From: an uncultured Rhodospirillaceae bacterium
GTDB taxonomy: Bacteria > Pseudomonadota > Alphaproteobacteria > Azospirillales > Azospirillaceae
DNA: 64,000 nt
Assembly: GCA_937927415.1 (NCBI GenBank)
Contig: CALBDS010000016.1
Location: 1-64,000, forward strand
Reading direction: 5' to 3'
The notes under the pieces are model-generated. The model was not told the DNA's origin and searched no databases. It was given only the letters and a program-made list of their open reading frames with translations. Shown piece after piece: positions 9,232-17,878 of this stretch; the first letter of the stretch is position 1, and each line of letters opens with the position of its first letter. Made by a program: the position numbers and the translations under genes.

Positions 9232-9636
9232 ATGCGTACGATATCGCGTGTCCGTCTGACCACCTCATTGGCGCTCGCCATTGCCATGGCCACCGCCGCA
9301 CCGGCGCTGGCGCAACAAAAAGCCGCACAGGGCATGACGCAGGGGCAAGGCGCCATGCCCAATGGGGCCGGGTCCCAAGCTATGATGGACGCCATGCACA
9401 CGATGCAGCAAACCATGATGGCGCAACCGATGGCTGGCGACCCTGACCATGACTTTGCGACGATGATGCGTGCGCATCACCAAGGAGCAATCGACATGGC
9501 CCGGATCGAACTGGAACAGGGCAAGGACGCCGAGCTGAAAAAGATGGCACGCAAGGTGATCGAAGACCAGACCAAGGAGATCAAGCAGCTCGACAAATGG
9601 CTCGACCGGCATCCACCCCAACAGGCCCAGCGCTAA
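9232..9636 (+). CDS. DUF305 family secreted protein
   Basis: 134 aa exported protein with signal peptide (cleavage near APALAQQ) and the DUF305 core: FATMMRAHHQGAIDMARIEL, with the HHQGA motif expected of this ferritin-like helical family, and a second helix ending in DKWLDRH. The mature N-terminus is rich in Met and Gln (residues about 30-70). DUF305 genes often sit next to copper resistance genes; the biochemical role is not settled. ATG 9232 was chosen because GGAGA lies 8 bp upstream and the signal peptide then starts directly; the ATG at 9199 lacks both. Confidence 0.85.
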   Translation: MRTISRVRLTTSLALAIAMATAAPALAQQKAAQGMTQGQGAMPNGAGSQAMMDAMHTMQQTMMAQPMAGDPDHDFATMMRAHHQGAIDMARIELEQGKDAELKKMARKVIEDQTKEIKQLDKWLDRHPPQQAQR

Positions 9637-9652
9637 CCGCGTATTTTCGCTC

Positions 9653-9683
9653 TTGACCTTCCCATCGCTGGAAGCCGGATGCT
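9653..9683 (+). promoter_or_regulatory. CueR-type (MerR family) copper promoter for copZ
   Basis: A -35 element TTGACC (9653-9658) and a weak -10 element GATGCT (9678-9683) are separated by a 19-bp spacer that holds the imperfect dyad TTCCCATCGCTGGAAG. The overlong 19-bp spacer and the TTCC-N7-GGAA dyad are the hallmarks of promoters activated by CueR and related MerR regulators. copZ starts 27 bp downstream. No merR/cueR gene is present in the window, so the regulator must be encoded elsewhere. Confidence 0.7.
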
Positions 9684-9710
9684 GACGCTTTCCGCTTTGT
9701 GGAGGATACC

Positions 9711-9911
9711 ATGCTGAAGTTCAAGGTGGATGGGATGACTTGCGGGCATTGTGCCCAGACAGTCACCAAGGCGGTCGAAGCGTTGCCGTCGGTTGAACGC
9801 GTTTCGGTCGACTTGATGGCCGGAGAGGTGTCCATCGACGGCAACGCCGATGAGAGTGTTATCCGCAAAGCTATCGAGGGCGTTGGCTACGACGTCCGTG
9901 CCGCAGTCTGA
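9711..9911 (+). CDS. copZ: Copper chaperone CopZ (heavy-metal-associated domain)
   Basis: A 66-residue single HMA domain with the Cu(I)-binding motif GMTCGHC at residues 8-14, the size expected for a free copper chaperone that delivers Cu(I) to the P-type ATPase encoded at 13238. GGAGG at 9701-9705 places the start at ATG 9711; an upstream in-frame GTG at 9699 would overlap that ribosome site. A CueR-type promoter lies directly upstream. Confidence 0.92.
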   Translation: MLKFKVDGMTCGHCAQTVTKAVEALPSVERVSVDLMAGEVSIDGNADESVIRKAIEGVGYDVRAAV

Positions 9912-10264
9912 TGCCACGCGGCACGGGGGGCTGCGTCGCTCGCACCGGGGTGCCGTCAGCGCTCTATTGGCTTGGTTCCCGACACCCCTCACCGGGTCTC
10001 CGAGAGTGGCGTTGTCGTCACGACGCCCGCTGTCGGGCGGCGTGAGAGCCTGCCGTTCGATCGATGAAAGAATTGCGCACTCTGTGTACGGCAATGGCGA
10101 TCAAGCGGCATTTTGCCGCACTCTCCTCGGGGTGCCGGAAACGCACGGCGTCCAGGCCGCTGCGAGCGCTTGCGGCGTTTGCTCAAGACTTCTAGGCTTT
10201 TGATGGGCTGGGTCTGTTGAGGAGCCTTCACCAGGGTCCAGCTTGTATGGGAAGGGCGGTCGTC
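9912..10264. other. Intergenic region, no gene recognised
   Basis: About 350 bp between copZ and the next small secreted gene. Open frames here are short or antisense to copZ and show no ribosome site or recognisable domain. No strong terminator was seen. Confidence 0.4.
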
Positions 10265-10657
10265 ATGGGGTGCAGGGCGCAGTCGACGGTCAGGAGGGTA
10301 GTGGTCGGCCTGCTGATGTTGGCGACGATGTTCGTCTATGCTGCGTCGAGCCATGCCGTCCTGATGCCGCAACCCTCCACGCTCCAGATCACCACGGAGT
10401 TGAACGATTCCACGGCCGCCGTTGCGACCGTGAGCGACCATGAGCAGAGCGGTGAACAAGCCCTCTGTGACGACGACCATACTTCGCTCGACGACGGCCT
10501 CTGCTGCATGGTGGCCCATTGCGCCACCATGCATTCGGGTCTGCTGGCAAGCGCCGTCGAGATCTTCATCCCCCGGCTCGGACGGGAGCGCCAGCAGCCG
10601 GGCCTCGTCTCGCCGGAGGGCATCGGCACCGTGCCCGCGCTCCGTCCTCCCCTGTGA
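10265..10657 (+). CDS. Small secreted Cys/His-containing protein of copper island
   Basis: 130 aa with a signal peptide (hydrophobic VVVGLLMLATMFVYAASSHA) and a compact motif DDGLCCMVAHCATMHSG around residues 75-95 that could bind copper or another soft metal through Cys, His and Met. Not recognised as a named family. A protein with the same layout (signal peptide, then GCCTTACSM) is encoded at 21110-21541. ATG 10265 was chosen because GAAGGG lies 8 bp upstream; TTG 10217 and ATG 10247 are less well supported. Function is unknown; a metal-related envelope role is inferred from context. Confidence 0.6.
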   Translation: MGCRAQSTVRRVVVGLLMLATMFVYAASSHAVLMPQPSTLQITTELNDSTAAVATVSDHEQSGEQALCDDDHTSLDDGLCCMVAHCATMHSGLLASAVEIFIPRLGRERQQPGLVSPEGIGTVPALRPPL

Positions 10658-10802
10658 TCGTCTGATGTCACGAGTCCGTCCGCAGCCAACCTGAGCCTCG
10701 GGTTAGGAAGGATGCCGGTCTCGGTTTTCGTGCCCTGCGGCTTGATTCCGGCATTCCATGAGGCTGTCCGGACTCCGCCCGAATCAGATGATGGAGACGA
10801 CC

Positions 10803-11075
10803 ATGACGCATGACCATTCCTCTCACGCAACGAAACCGGCGGCGGGCACCGCTTGGTATCGAACCTGGACCGGGCTCGCCGGGCTCGGGGCCGTTGCTTT
10901 GGCGGCGCTGTACCTGTCTCTCTTCCATGTCACCCATGTGCTCGATGCGCTTCCCTTCCTGCTCTTGCTCCTGTGCCCGCTGATGCATGTCTTCATGCAC
11001 GGTGGCCATGGGCATGGCGGACACGACGGAAACGGCGATGACGCCAACCGTCCAACCAAGGGAGACACGCCATGA
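10803..11075 (+). CDS. DUF2933 family small membrane protein, His-rich tail
   Basis: 90 aa with a His-containing N-terminus (MTHDHSSH), two hydrophobic segments (residues about 25-40 and 45-62), and a His/Gly-rich tail HVFMHGGHGHGGHDG. This pattern matches DUF2933, a small family frequently next to copper/silver genes. The tail suggests metal binding. The stop overlaps the start of the next gene (ATGA, 11072), so the two are co-translated. A truncated relic of the same gene pair lies at 34175-34295. Confidence 0.8.
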   Translation: MTHDHSSHATKPAAGTAWYRTWTGLAGLGAVALAALYLSLFHVTHVLDALPFLLLLLCPLMHVFMHGGHGHGGHDGNGDDANRPTKGDTP

Positions 11076-11746
11076 CGGATGCACCAGCCTACGGGTTGTG
11101 GGTCTTGGTCATCCTCAACTCGGCCATTTTCATCGTTTTCGCCTTCAGCTTCGGCAAGCCGCAATCATCGCGGGATTGGCGCTCCTTCGGGGCGTTCAGC
11201 GCCTTCATCGTGGCTCTGTTCACGGAGATGTATGGTTTCCCGTTGACCATCTACCTGCTCTCGGGGTGGCTGCAGACCCGCTATCCGGGGCTCGACCTGA
11301 TGTCCCACGACGCCGGGCACCTCTGGTCGACGGTCTTTGGCCTCACGGGCAACCCGCATTTCAGTGTGCCGCACATTCTCAGCAACCTGCTGATCCTGGC
11401 GGGCTTCGTCTTGCTGTCGGCGGCCTGGAAGGTGCTTCACGAGGCGCAGCGGCGGCATCGGCTTGCGACGATGGGTGTCTACGCGCATGTCCGGCACCCG
11501 CAGTACATCGCCTTTCTGGCGATCCTGTTCGGTTTCCTGCTGCAATGGCCGACGATCCTGACGCTGACGATGTTTCCGTTGTTGGTGCTGATGTACACGC
11601 GTCTGGCCCGGTCCGAAGAGCGTGAGGCCTTGCGGGTCTTTGGAACCGAGTACGAGCGCTATGCCGTGGCCACGCCGGCGTGGTTTCCCCGGCTCGCCGC
11701 CGGACCCGGCGCAGACGGACCTCGTTCCGGACGAGCGGCCGGATGA
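11072..11746 (+). CDS. Isoprenylcysteine carboxyl methyltransferase (ICMT) family membrane protein
   Basis: 224 aa with about five hydrophobic segments and the C-terminal signature of the ICMT/PEMT fold: YAHVRHPQYIAFLAILFG, then RLARSEEREALRVFGTEYERY. Members are S-adenosylmethionine-dependent methyltransferases of the membrane; the substrate of these bacterial copies is unknown. It is coupled to DUF2933 by a 4-bp overlap, and this pair recurs in copper gene clusters, so a role in metal tolerance is likely but unproven. Confidence 0.8.
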   Translation: MTDAPAYGLWVLVILNSAIFIVFAFSFGKPQSSRDWRSFGAFSAFIVALFTEMYGFPLTIYLLSGWLQTRYPGLDLMSHDAGHLWSTVFGLTGNPHFSVPHILSNLLILAGFVLLSAAWKVLHEAQRRHRLATMGVYAHVRHPQYIAFLAILFGFLLQWPTILTLTMFPLLVLMYTRLARSEEREALRVFGTEYERYAVATPAWFPRLAAGPGADGPRSGRAAG

Positions 11747-11888
11747 CGCCTTCGGCGCGCACCAGCATCAAACCAGGGGCCAAGCCATCGCCGATGGCCC
11801 CGGTGAAGGGAAGGTTTTGGTCGTCGCCCCCACCACCGATCCGGTGACCAGGGGGGAGGCGTCGCACCCGTCAACGCGGAGACGCGCG

Positions 11889-12752
11889 ATGAACATCAAG
11901 AAAACACGGGCGATAGCCGCCGCCCTCCTCTTCGGCGCGGTCGCCACCACGCAGGTTCGCGCCGAGGAAACCCTGAGGCTGGCTGACGTGTCTCACCTGC
12001 ACGGAATTGCCGTGGACCCGGCGGATCCGACGCGGCTGTACCTCGCCTCCCATTTCGGCGTGTATCGGACCAACCCTGGCGACACCGCCTCTCGGGTATC
12101 CACCAACCGCAACGACTACATGGGTTTCACGCCGAACTCTGCACAGCCCGGCACTTTCTTCGCCAGCGGCCACCCGGAGACGGGTGGAAACCTGGGGGTT
12201 CTCATCTCGACGGACGGAGCGAGAACCTGGACACCGATCGCCTCGGGCGCCGGCGGTCCGGTGGACTTCCACGCCATGGACGTCAGCGCGGCCGACCCGA
12301 CGATGCTGTACGGCTACTACGGCAGCGTCCAGGTCAGTCGCGACGGTGGAGCGCGTTGGGAGGTCACCGGCAAACCGCCCGCCGACCTGTTCGACCTCGC
12401 CGCCTCGGCCAAGGAGCCGAACACCGTCTATGCCGCCACACGCAGCGGCCTGACGGTGAGCCGCGACGCGGGCAGGACGTGGCAAGCCGCATCCATCGTG
12501 CAACGCCCGGCGACCATGGTGGCGACGACCAAGGACGGCACCGCCTACGCCTTTCAGATCGGCGTTGGGTTGCTCAAGGCCACCGAGCCGAGCTTGGCGT
12601 GGCAACCGGTCAGCAACGGCTTTGGCGAGGCCGTCCTGCTGCATCTGGCGGTGGACCCGACCAATGCCGAGCGACTCTACGCCGTGACGGACAAAAGCGT
12701 GATCCTCGCCAGCCACGACGGCGGAAAAAACTGGAAGCCGTTCCGGTCATGA
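11889..12752 (+). CDS. Exported BNR/sialidase-like beta-propeller protein
   Basis: 287 aa with a signal peptide (cleavage near QVRAEE) and repeated Asp-box-like motifs: STDGARTWT, SRDGGARWE, SRDAGRTWQ, SHDGGKNWK. It starts mature with LRLADVSHLHGIAVDP. The four repeats imply a beta-propeller similar to the F510_1955-type proteins; no sialidase catalytic residues could be assigned, so enzymatic activity is doubtful. The ATG at 11889 was chosen for its signal peptide and the GGAG at about 11877. The stop overlaps the next start (ATGA), linking it to the cytochrome gene. Confidence 0.75.
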   Translation: MNIKKTRAIAAALLFGAVATTQVRAEETLRLADVSHLHGIAVDPADPTRLYLASHFGVYRTNPGDTASRVSTNRNDYMGFTPNSAQPGTFFASGHPETGGNLGVLISTDGARTWTPIASGAGGPVDFHAMDVSAADPTMLYGYYGSVQVSRDGGARWEVTGKPPADLFDLAASAKEPNTVYAATRSGLTVSRDAGRTWQAASIVQRPATMVATTKDGTAYAFQIGVGLLKATEPSLAWQPVSNGFGEAVLLHLAVDPTNAERLYAVTDKSVILASHDGGKNWKPFRS

Positions 12753-13228
12753 TGTCGAAGGCTGTTCCCATGGCTTGGGCAATGAGGATCGGTGCCGGTT
12801 TGGTGGTTGGGGCGGCCATCGCAGGCGCAGTCCTGTGGCACACCGGTGCGTCGGGTCGGGCTGATCCGAGTGACAGGGCGCAGGTCGCTCGCGGGGCGGT
12901 GGTCTATACCGAGCGTTGTGCGTCGTGCCATGGCGCCCGCCTCGAGGGCCAACCGGAGTGGCGGAGCCGCAAGCCGGATGGCCGCATGCCCGCGCCGCCG
13001 CACGATGCCTCCGGGCACACGTGGCACCACCCCGACAGCGACCTCTTCACGATAACGAAGCGGGGCGTCGCCGCCTTCGCTCCGTCCGGCTACGAAAGCG
13101 ACATGCCAAGCTTCGGCGATGTGCTGAGCGACGCCGAGATCTGGGCGGTCCTTGCCTTCATCAAGAGTTCCTGGCCTGAAGAAACCCGCAAACGCCACGC
13201 CGCCATGAGCGAGCGTGCTAAGAAATGA
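12749..13228 (+). CDS. Membrane-anchored monohaem cytochrome c
   Basis: 159 aa with an N-terminal membrane anchor or signal (residues about 10-32), one haem-binding motif CASCH at about residues 58-62, and a likely distal Met ligand in DMPSFGDVLSDAEIWAVLAFIKSSWP, typical of class I cytochromes c. It probably carries electrons in the periplasm. It is co-translated with the BNR protein (4-bp overlap) and lies 9 bp before the copper ATPase gene, so the four genes from 10803 probably form one operon. It may serve the multicopper oxidase or another oxidation step; this is inference. Confidence 0.85.
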   Translation: MMSKAVPMAWAMRIGAGLVVGAAIAGAVLWHTGASGRADPSDRAQVARGAVVYTERCASCHGARLEGQPEWRSRKPDGRMPAPPHDASGHTWHHPDSDLFTITKRGVAAFAPSGYESDMPSFGDVLSDAEIWAVLAFIKSSWPEETRKRHAAMSERAKK

Positions 13229-13237
13229 GGCACGACG

Positions 13238-15622
13238 ATGAATGATCGGCATCACGGTCATATCCATCCCGCCGGGGGCAGCCTCCATACCGAGCACGAT
13301 GATCGCGCTACGGTGAGGGACCCCGTCTGTGGCATGATGGTCGATCCCGAGCGGACCGCGCATCACGCCGAGCATGGCGGCCGGACCTTCCATTTCTGCT
13401 CGGCGCGTTGCCACGACAAATTCGTCGCGGCCCCCGAGCCGTACCTGAAGCCGGCCGCCAAACCCGCTGAGCCGGAGCCGGTAGGGCAGGTCTTGCCGAC
13501 AAAGGGTGTGATCTACACCTGTCCGATGCACCCGCAAATCCGGCAGGAAGGTCCGGGAAACTGCCCGATCTGCGGGATGGCGCTGGAACCGGTCACGGCC
13601 GGGATAGAAGGCGGGCCGAACCTGGAACTCGTGGATATGACCCGGCGGTTCTGGATCGGCACCGCCTTGACCGTGCCGCTCATCCTTCTGGAACTGGGAG
13701 CCCATCTTCCGGGACTCGGACTGCATGCCCTGATCTCTCCCCAAATGTCCCTGTGGCTCCAGGTCTTCCTGGCGACGCCCGTGGTGCTGTGGGCGGGCTG
13801 GCCGTTGCTGGAGCGCGGCTGGCGGTCATTTGCCAACCGCCGTCTGAACATGTTCAGCCTGATCGCGCTCGGCGTTGGTGTTGCGTACGGCTTCAGCTTG
13901 GTCGCGACATTCCTGCCCGGCCTCTTCCCCGCAGGGTTCCGGAACGCCGAGGGTTTGGTCGCGGTCTACTACGAGGCTGCGGCGGTCATCACCGTGTTGG
14001 TGCTGCTGGGACAGGTTCTCGAGCTTCGCGCCCGTGAGCAGACCGGTGGCGCCATCCGCGCCTTGCTGAACCTTGCACCCAAGACCGCGCGCCGTGTTGG
14101 AGACGGTGGGGACGACGAAGAAATCCCCTTGGAGCAGGTTCACGTCGGGGATCGGCTCCGTGTCCGGCCCGGTGACGGCGTTCCGGTCGACGGCGAAGTG
14201 CTGGAGGGCCACAGCAGCGTGGACGAATCCATGGTCACCGGTGAATCCCTGCCCGTGGAGAAGGAAACCGGTGCCAAGGTGATCGGCGGCACCGTGAACC
14301 AGACTGGCGCGCTGGTCATGCGGGCGGACAAGGTCGGCGCGGACACCATGCTGTCGCGGATCGTGACCATGGTGGCCGAGGCCCAGCGCAGCCGGGCGCC
14401 GATCCAGCGCATGGCCGACGTGGTCTCCGGCTATTTCGTCCCGGCCGTCATCGGTGTGGCGGTGCTGGCGTTTCTCGGCTGGATGATCTGGGGGCCACCG
14501 CCCGCCTTCGCCTATGCGCTGATCGCCGCCGTGTCGGTGCTCATCATCGCGTGCCCCTGTGCGTTGGGGCTGGCGACTCCCATGTCCATCATGGTCGGCG
14601 TCGGCAAGGGGGCCACGGCGGGCGTCCTCATCAAGGACGCGGCATCCCTGGAGCGGTTCGAGACGGTGGACACGCTGGTCGTCGACAAGACCGGCACTCT
14701 CACCGAGGGCAAGCCCCGGGTCACCGCCGTGGTCGCGGCGCCGGGAGTGGACGAGGCGACCCTGTTGTCGTTGGCGGCAAGCCTGGAGCGATCGAGCGAG
14801 CATCCTCTGGCCGCCGCCATCGTCGCCTCCGCCAAGGAGCGCGGCCTGCCGATGCAGGACGTCTCCAATTTCAATTCCCTCACCGGCAAAGGGGTGGTCG
14901 GCGCGGTGGGCGGCCGCGCGGTGTCCCTCGGCAACGCGGCGATGATGCGGGACCAGGGCATCGTCCTCGGGGATCTGGAGGTGCGCGCGGACGAACTGCG
15001 GCGCGAGGGCGCCACAGCGCTGTACGCCGCGGTGGATGGCGGAGCCGGAGGGATCATCGCGGTCGCCGATCCGATCAAGGCAACCACTCAGCAGGCACTG
15101 GACTTGCTGAAGGCCGACGGCGTGCGCATCGTGATGTTGACCGGAGACAACCGGACCACCGCCGAGGCGGTGGCACGCCGTCTGGGCATCGATGAAGTCG
15201 AGGCCGAGGTTCTGCCCGAGGACAAGAACCAGGTGGTGAAGCGGTTGAAGGCGCAGGGCCGCGTGGTGGCGATGGCCGGAGACGGCGTGAACGATGCCCC
15301 GGCGCTCGCCGAGGCCGACGTCGGCGTTGCCATGGGCACCGGCACCGACGTGGCGATCCAGAGCGCGGGCGTCACCCTGGTCAAGGGCGATCTGGCAGGC
15401 ATCGCGCGGGCGCGGACGCTCAGCCGGGCGACGATGCGGAACATCCGGCAGAACCTCTTTCTGGCGTTCGTTTACAACGCGCTGGGGGTGCCGGTCGCGG
15501 CGGGCGTGTTCTATCCGCTGTTCGGCTGGACGTTGTCGCCGATCATCGCCGCCGCGGCGATGGCCTTGAGTTCGGTGTCCGTGGTCGGCAACGCCTTGCG
15601 GCTGAGGCGGCTGCGCCTTTAG
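13238..15622 (+). CDS. copA: Copper-translocating P1B-type ATPase with YHS and heavy-metal-binding domains
   Basis: 794 aa Cu(I)/Ag(I) exporter of the inner membrane. It lacks classic HMA domains; instead it has a His-rich start (DRHHGHIHPAGG), a YHS domain (residues about 28-70, DPVCGMMVDP) and a zinc-ribbon-like metal domain (about 93-119, YTCPMHP and CPICGM). The ATPase core is complete: TGES, transmembrane CPC (CPCALGLATP near residue 437), phosphorylation DKTGT (near 483), hinge TGDN, and GDGVNDAPAL. Eight membrane helices are expected. CPC with no extra cytoplasmic HMA fits the CopA2/CopB-like branch; copper specificity is inferred from neighbours. Confidence 0.92.
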   Translation: MNDRHHGHIHPAGGSLHTEHDDRATVRDPVCGMMVDPERTAHHAEHGGRTFHFCSARCHDKFVAAPEPYLKPAAKPAEPEPVGQVLPTKGVIYTCPMHPQIRQEGPGNCPICGMALEPVTAGIEGGPNLELVDMTRRFWIGTALTVPLILLELGAHLPGLGLHALISPQMSLWLQVFLATPVVLWAGWPLLERGWRSFANRRLNMFSLIALGVGVAYGFSLVATFLPGLFPAGFRNAEGLVAVYYEAAAVITVLVLLGQVLELRAREQTGGAIRALLNLAPKTARRVGDGGDDEEIPLEQVHVGDRLRVRPGDGVPVDGEVLEGHSSVDESMVTGESLPVEKETGAKVIGGTVNQTGALVMRADKVGADTMLSRIVTMVAEAQRSRAPIQRMADVVSGYFVPAVIGVAVLAFLGWMIWGPPPAFAYALIAAVSVLIIACPCALGLATPMSIMVGVGKGATAGVLIKDAASLERFETVDTLVVDKTGTLTEGKPRVTAVVAAPGVDEATLLSLAASLERSSEHPLAAAIVASAKERGLPMQDVSNFNSLTGKGVVGAVGGRAVSLGNAAMMRDQGIVLGDLEVRADELRREGATALYAAVDGGAGGIIAVADPIKATTQQALDLLKADGVRIVMLTGDNRTTAEAVARRLGIDEVEAEVLPEDKNQVVKRLKAQGRVVAMAGDGVNDAPALAEADVGVAMGTGTDVAIQSAGVTLVKGDLAGIARARTLSRATMRNIRQNLFLAFVYNALGVPVAAGVFYPLFGWTLSPIIAAAAMALSSVSVVGNALRLRRLRL

Positions 15623-15878
15623 CGGCGGGTGTCACGCCCCATCGGATGGAGCGGTGATGCGCGTTCGGCGCCATGGCGGTTCCGTCGGGACCAGCACCGC
15701 CCTGGCGTCGGCCCTGTGTCGTTTCAGCCCACGTCACACTGGATAAGTGTCGATTCCGACTCGATAGAGATACCCACCCTCTGCTTTTGTGGTCTCAAAA
15801 GAACGTTTCAAACATGTATAATTGGTGCTGGCGCAGACGGGGGATGACAGGTGCCGCTTCGTAACGGAGTGACTGTTC
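15623..15878. promoter_or_regulatory. Intergenic region with consensus -10 box before protease gene
   Basis: About 255 bp without a gene. A consensus -10 hexamer TATAAT is at 15817-15822, 57 bp before the protease start; the matching -35 is weak (around TCTCAA or TCAAAA). The region is clearly AT-richer than its flanks. No terminator hairpin with a U-tract was seen after the ATPase gene. Confidence 0.4.
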
Positions 15879-16739
15879 ATGAGGTTCACGTCTGCGTTGC
15901 AAGTCATCCTGATGGTCCTCATGTTCGCGCCGGCTTCGGTGCGTGCGATCGAAGGCGGTCGCGCGGCGTCGAACGGAGCGGCGTTTGCAGCCAGCACGGT
16001 CGCCCTCTACAACCATGGAACCTCCGAACTCTGCAGCGGCGTCATCATCACGACGACAGCCGTTTTGACCGCGGCACACTGCGCGACCGTGGACGACACG
16101 ATAAGCGTGCTGTTCGGCGTGCCGACACGCGGTCGGGCCGGACAGGACATGGCGCGACCGGTTCTGCGGTCCATCCCCTATCCAGGCTGGATCGCCCGGC
16201 GGCAAGCGCCGGTCGATCGTGGCGATTTGGCGCTGCTCCTTTTGGCCGTTCCTGTTCCCGCCTCCCACCGGCCAGCCGTGCTGTTGGATCGGACGGCCGG
16301 CACCGGCACCGGCCTTGTTGGGCCGGGCCAAGGGTTCCACGGCATTCTGGCGGGATATGGAAGCGCAACCTGGTCGGTAGCGTCGGGGGCGGGACACTTG
16401 CGCCATCTCGACCTGGAGGCTGTGCTCTGGACATGGGGAAAGACGGAGTTTCTGCTGGAAACCAAGGACGGCAGCGGATGCGATGGGGATTCAGGGGGCC
16501 CGCTTTACTTGCACATCCCCTCGGGAGGTCTGGCCGTGTTGGCGATCATCAGTCGCAGCCTGTTGAGCTACGGACCTCGTGTCTGCTCCCATCGGCTGGG
16601 GCTGACCGATCTGACGCCATATCGGCAGTGGATCGATGAAGTGCTCATTATGCACGACTCCGGGTTCGCCATGTGGTTGGAAGCACCCCGGTCGCCCGAG
16701 CCACCATCGTCGATCTTGAGCGGAGCCGATCTGGGATAG
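15879..16739 (+). CDS. Secreted trypsin-like serine protease (S1)
   Basis: 286 aa with a signal peptide (residues 1-23) and an intact catalytic triad: His67 in TAAHC, Asp116 in RGDLALLLL, and Ser near residue 204 in GDSGGPLY. The mature protein begins IEGGRAASNG, close to the I-x-GG N-terminus of activated trypsins, which may point to activation by signal cleavage. About 30 residues follow the last trypsin helix (TPYRQWIDEVL). Its substrate is unknown. It stands alone and its link with copper is only positional. Confidence 0.88.
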   Translation: MRFTSALQVILMVLMFAPASVRAIEGGRAASNGAAFAASTVALYNHGTSELCSGVIITTTAVLTAAHCATVDDTISVLFGVPTRGRAGQDMARPVLRSIPYPGWIARRQAPVDRGDLALLLLAVPVPASHRPAVLLDRTAGTGTGLVGPGQGFHGILAGYGSATWSVASGAGHLRHLDLEAVLWTWGKTEFLLETKDGSGCDGDSGGPLYLHIPSGGLAVLAIISRSLLSYGPRVCSHRLGLTDLTPYRQWIDEVLIMHDSGFAMWLEAPRSPEPPSSILSGADLG

Positions 16740-16856
16740 TGGCCCGGTCAGGCAGCCTTTCGTTCAAACCGGTACACCGCGCAGCCCAACTCCGGAGGCA
16801 GCACCAGACGGCTCAGTTCCAAGTCGTGGATCACGGTGAAATTGGTCTGCCGACGG

Positions 16857-17681
16857 TTAATCATGCCAATTGCTCGACGCGAATTCATACCGGCTGCCGA
16901 TGACAAGATAGAGCTCGACACAGTCGGATTCGAAGACGAACCGCTCGAAAGCGTTGTTGGCGGGGGGCCACGAGCACAAGACCACCTTGGTCTTGTGCAT
17001 CCGCAGCGCCGCACGAGCATCCAATTTGGTGACGCTGTCGGGGTATGTCACGGAAGATTGCCAGCTGTGACTGTCCGTCGCGATGATCGACACGCCGGCG
17101 TCCTGCAGAAATCGAGTCAAGGTGCCATCTCCAGCGGCGATTTCCAGGCAGGGACGCGCGCCGATCAGTTCCGCCAGCCGCGTTATGAACTCTTTGGAGT
17201 AGAAACAATAGATGCCTTTGGACTCCACCAGAGGCATGAGCATGTCCCGTTGCCGGATCATTGGCCATAGCAGCCGAAACCAAAATATCGATGCCGGCCT
17301 TCGCCGAAATTCGTCAAGAAACAGCAGATTGCCCATCAAGAATTTATCAATCCGTCCCAGCTTTGGCGATTTGATATTTTCTCCGGCGAATCGTGATAAA
17401 TCTTTAATGACAAACGCAGCCATTCTGGCCTGCGCAAAGCGCGACAAATAAACTTCATATTCCAGATTGTTAGGGCGGATCTTGCCCAGAAGTATGGTCA
17501 GCGCTTGATAGTGTTCTATGGTCTGCTTGGTAAAGTTCGCCAAATCCTGCGGTTTTCCGCGTTCGAGAATGTCGCTGATCCTGTGCTGCACGATGCGCCA
17601 GTCACGCGGGAACGACGTGCGCAAGTCCTCCAACGTCCGGGCCTGACGCAAGCGGATCAGTTTCTTCTTGCTGGGTGTCAT
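16857..17681 (-). CDS. SAM-dependent methyltransferase, C-terminus broken by frameshift
   Basis: 274 aa with a class I methyltransferase glycine-rich loop CLEIAAGDGTLTRFLQDAG near the middle, preceded by a helical N-terminal domain of about 150 residues. ATG 17681 has AAGGAAAGGG 9-18 bp upstream. The reading frame stops after FASSNWHD, but the adjacent frame continues with RRQTNFTVIHDLELSRLVL and ends at 16748, which looks like the natural C-terminus. Removing one A in the TAACC at about 16855-16859 restores WHDYRRQTNF. The last 37 or so residues are therefore lost. The substrate is unknown. Confidence 0.72.
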   Translation of the reverse strand: MTPSKKKLIRLRQARTLEDLRTSFPRDWRIVQHRISDILERGKPQDLANFTKQTIEHYQALTILLGKIRPNNLEYEVYLSRFAQARMAAFVIKDLSRFAGENIKSPKLGRIDKFLMGNLLFLDEFRRRPASIFWFRLLWPMIRQRDMLMPLVESKGIYCFYSKEFITRLAELIGARPCLEIAAGDGTLTRFLQDAGVSIIATDSHSWQSSVTYPDSVTKLDARAALRMHKTKVVLCSWPPANNAFERFVFESDCVELYLVIGSRYEFASSNWHD

Positions 17682-17878
17682 GATCGCCGCCCTTTCCTTC
17701 AAACCGATCGCGGGACGGCAATCGGGTCGTTCACGCTTTGCTTGACAGGCAGATCACAGGCACGCCGATGGTCGAACAGGGGATGGGAAGACGACCAGCC
17801 CGTACCTGGAGTTTGGGCACGGCGTGAAAGGCCGTGTGGAAGCGGGCTGGGCGGATACAACACCCAGCCCGCGAAGGC

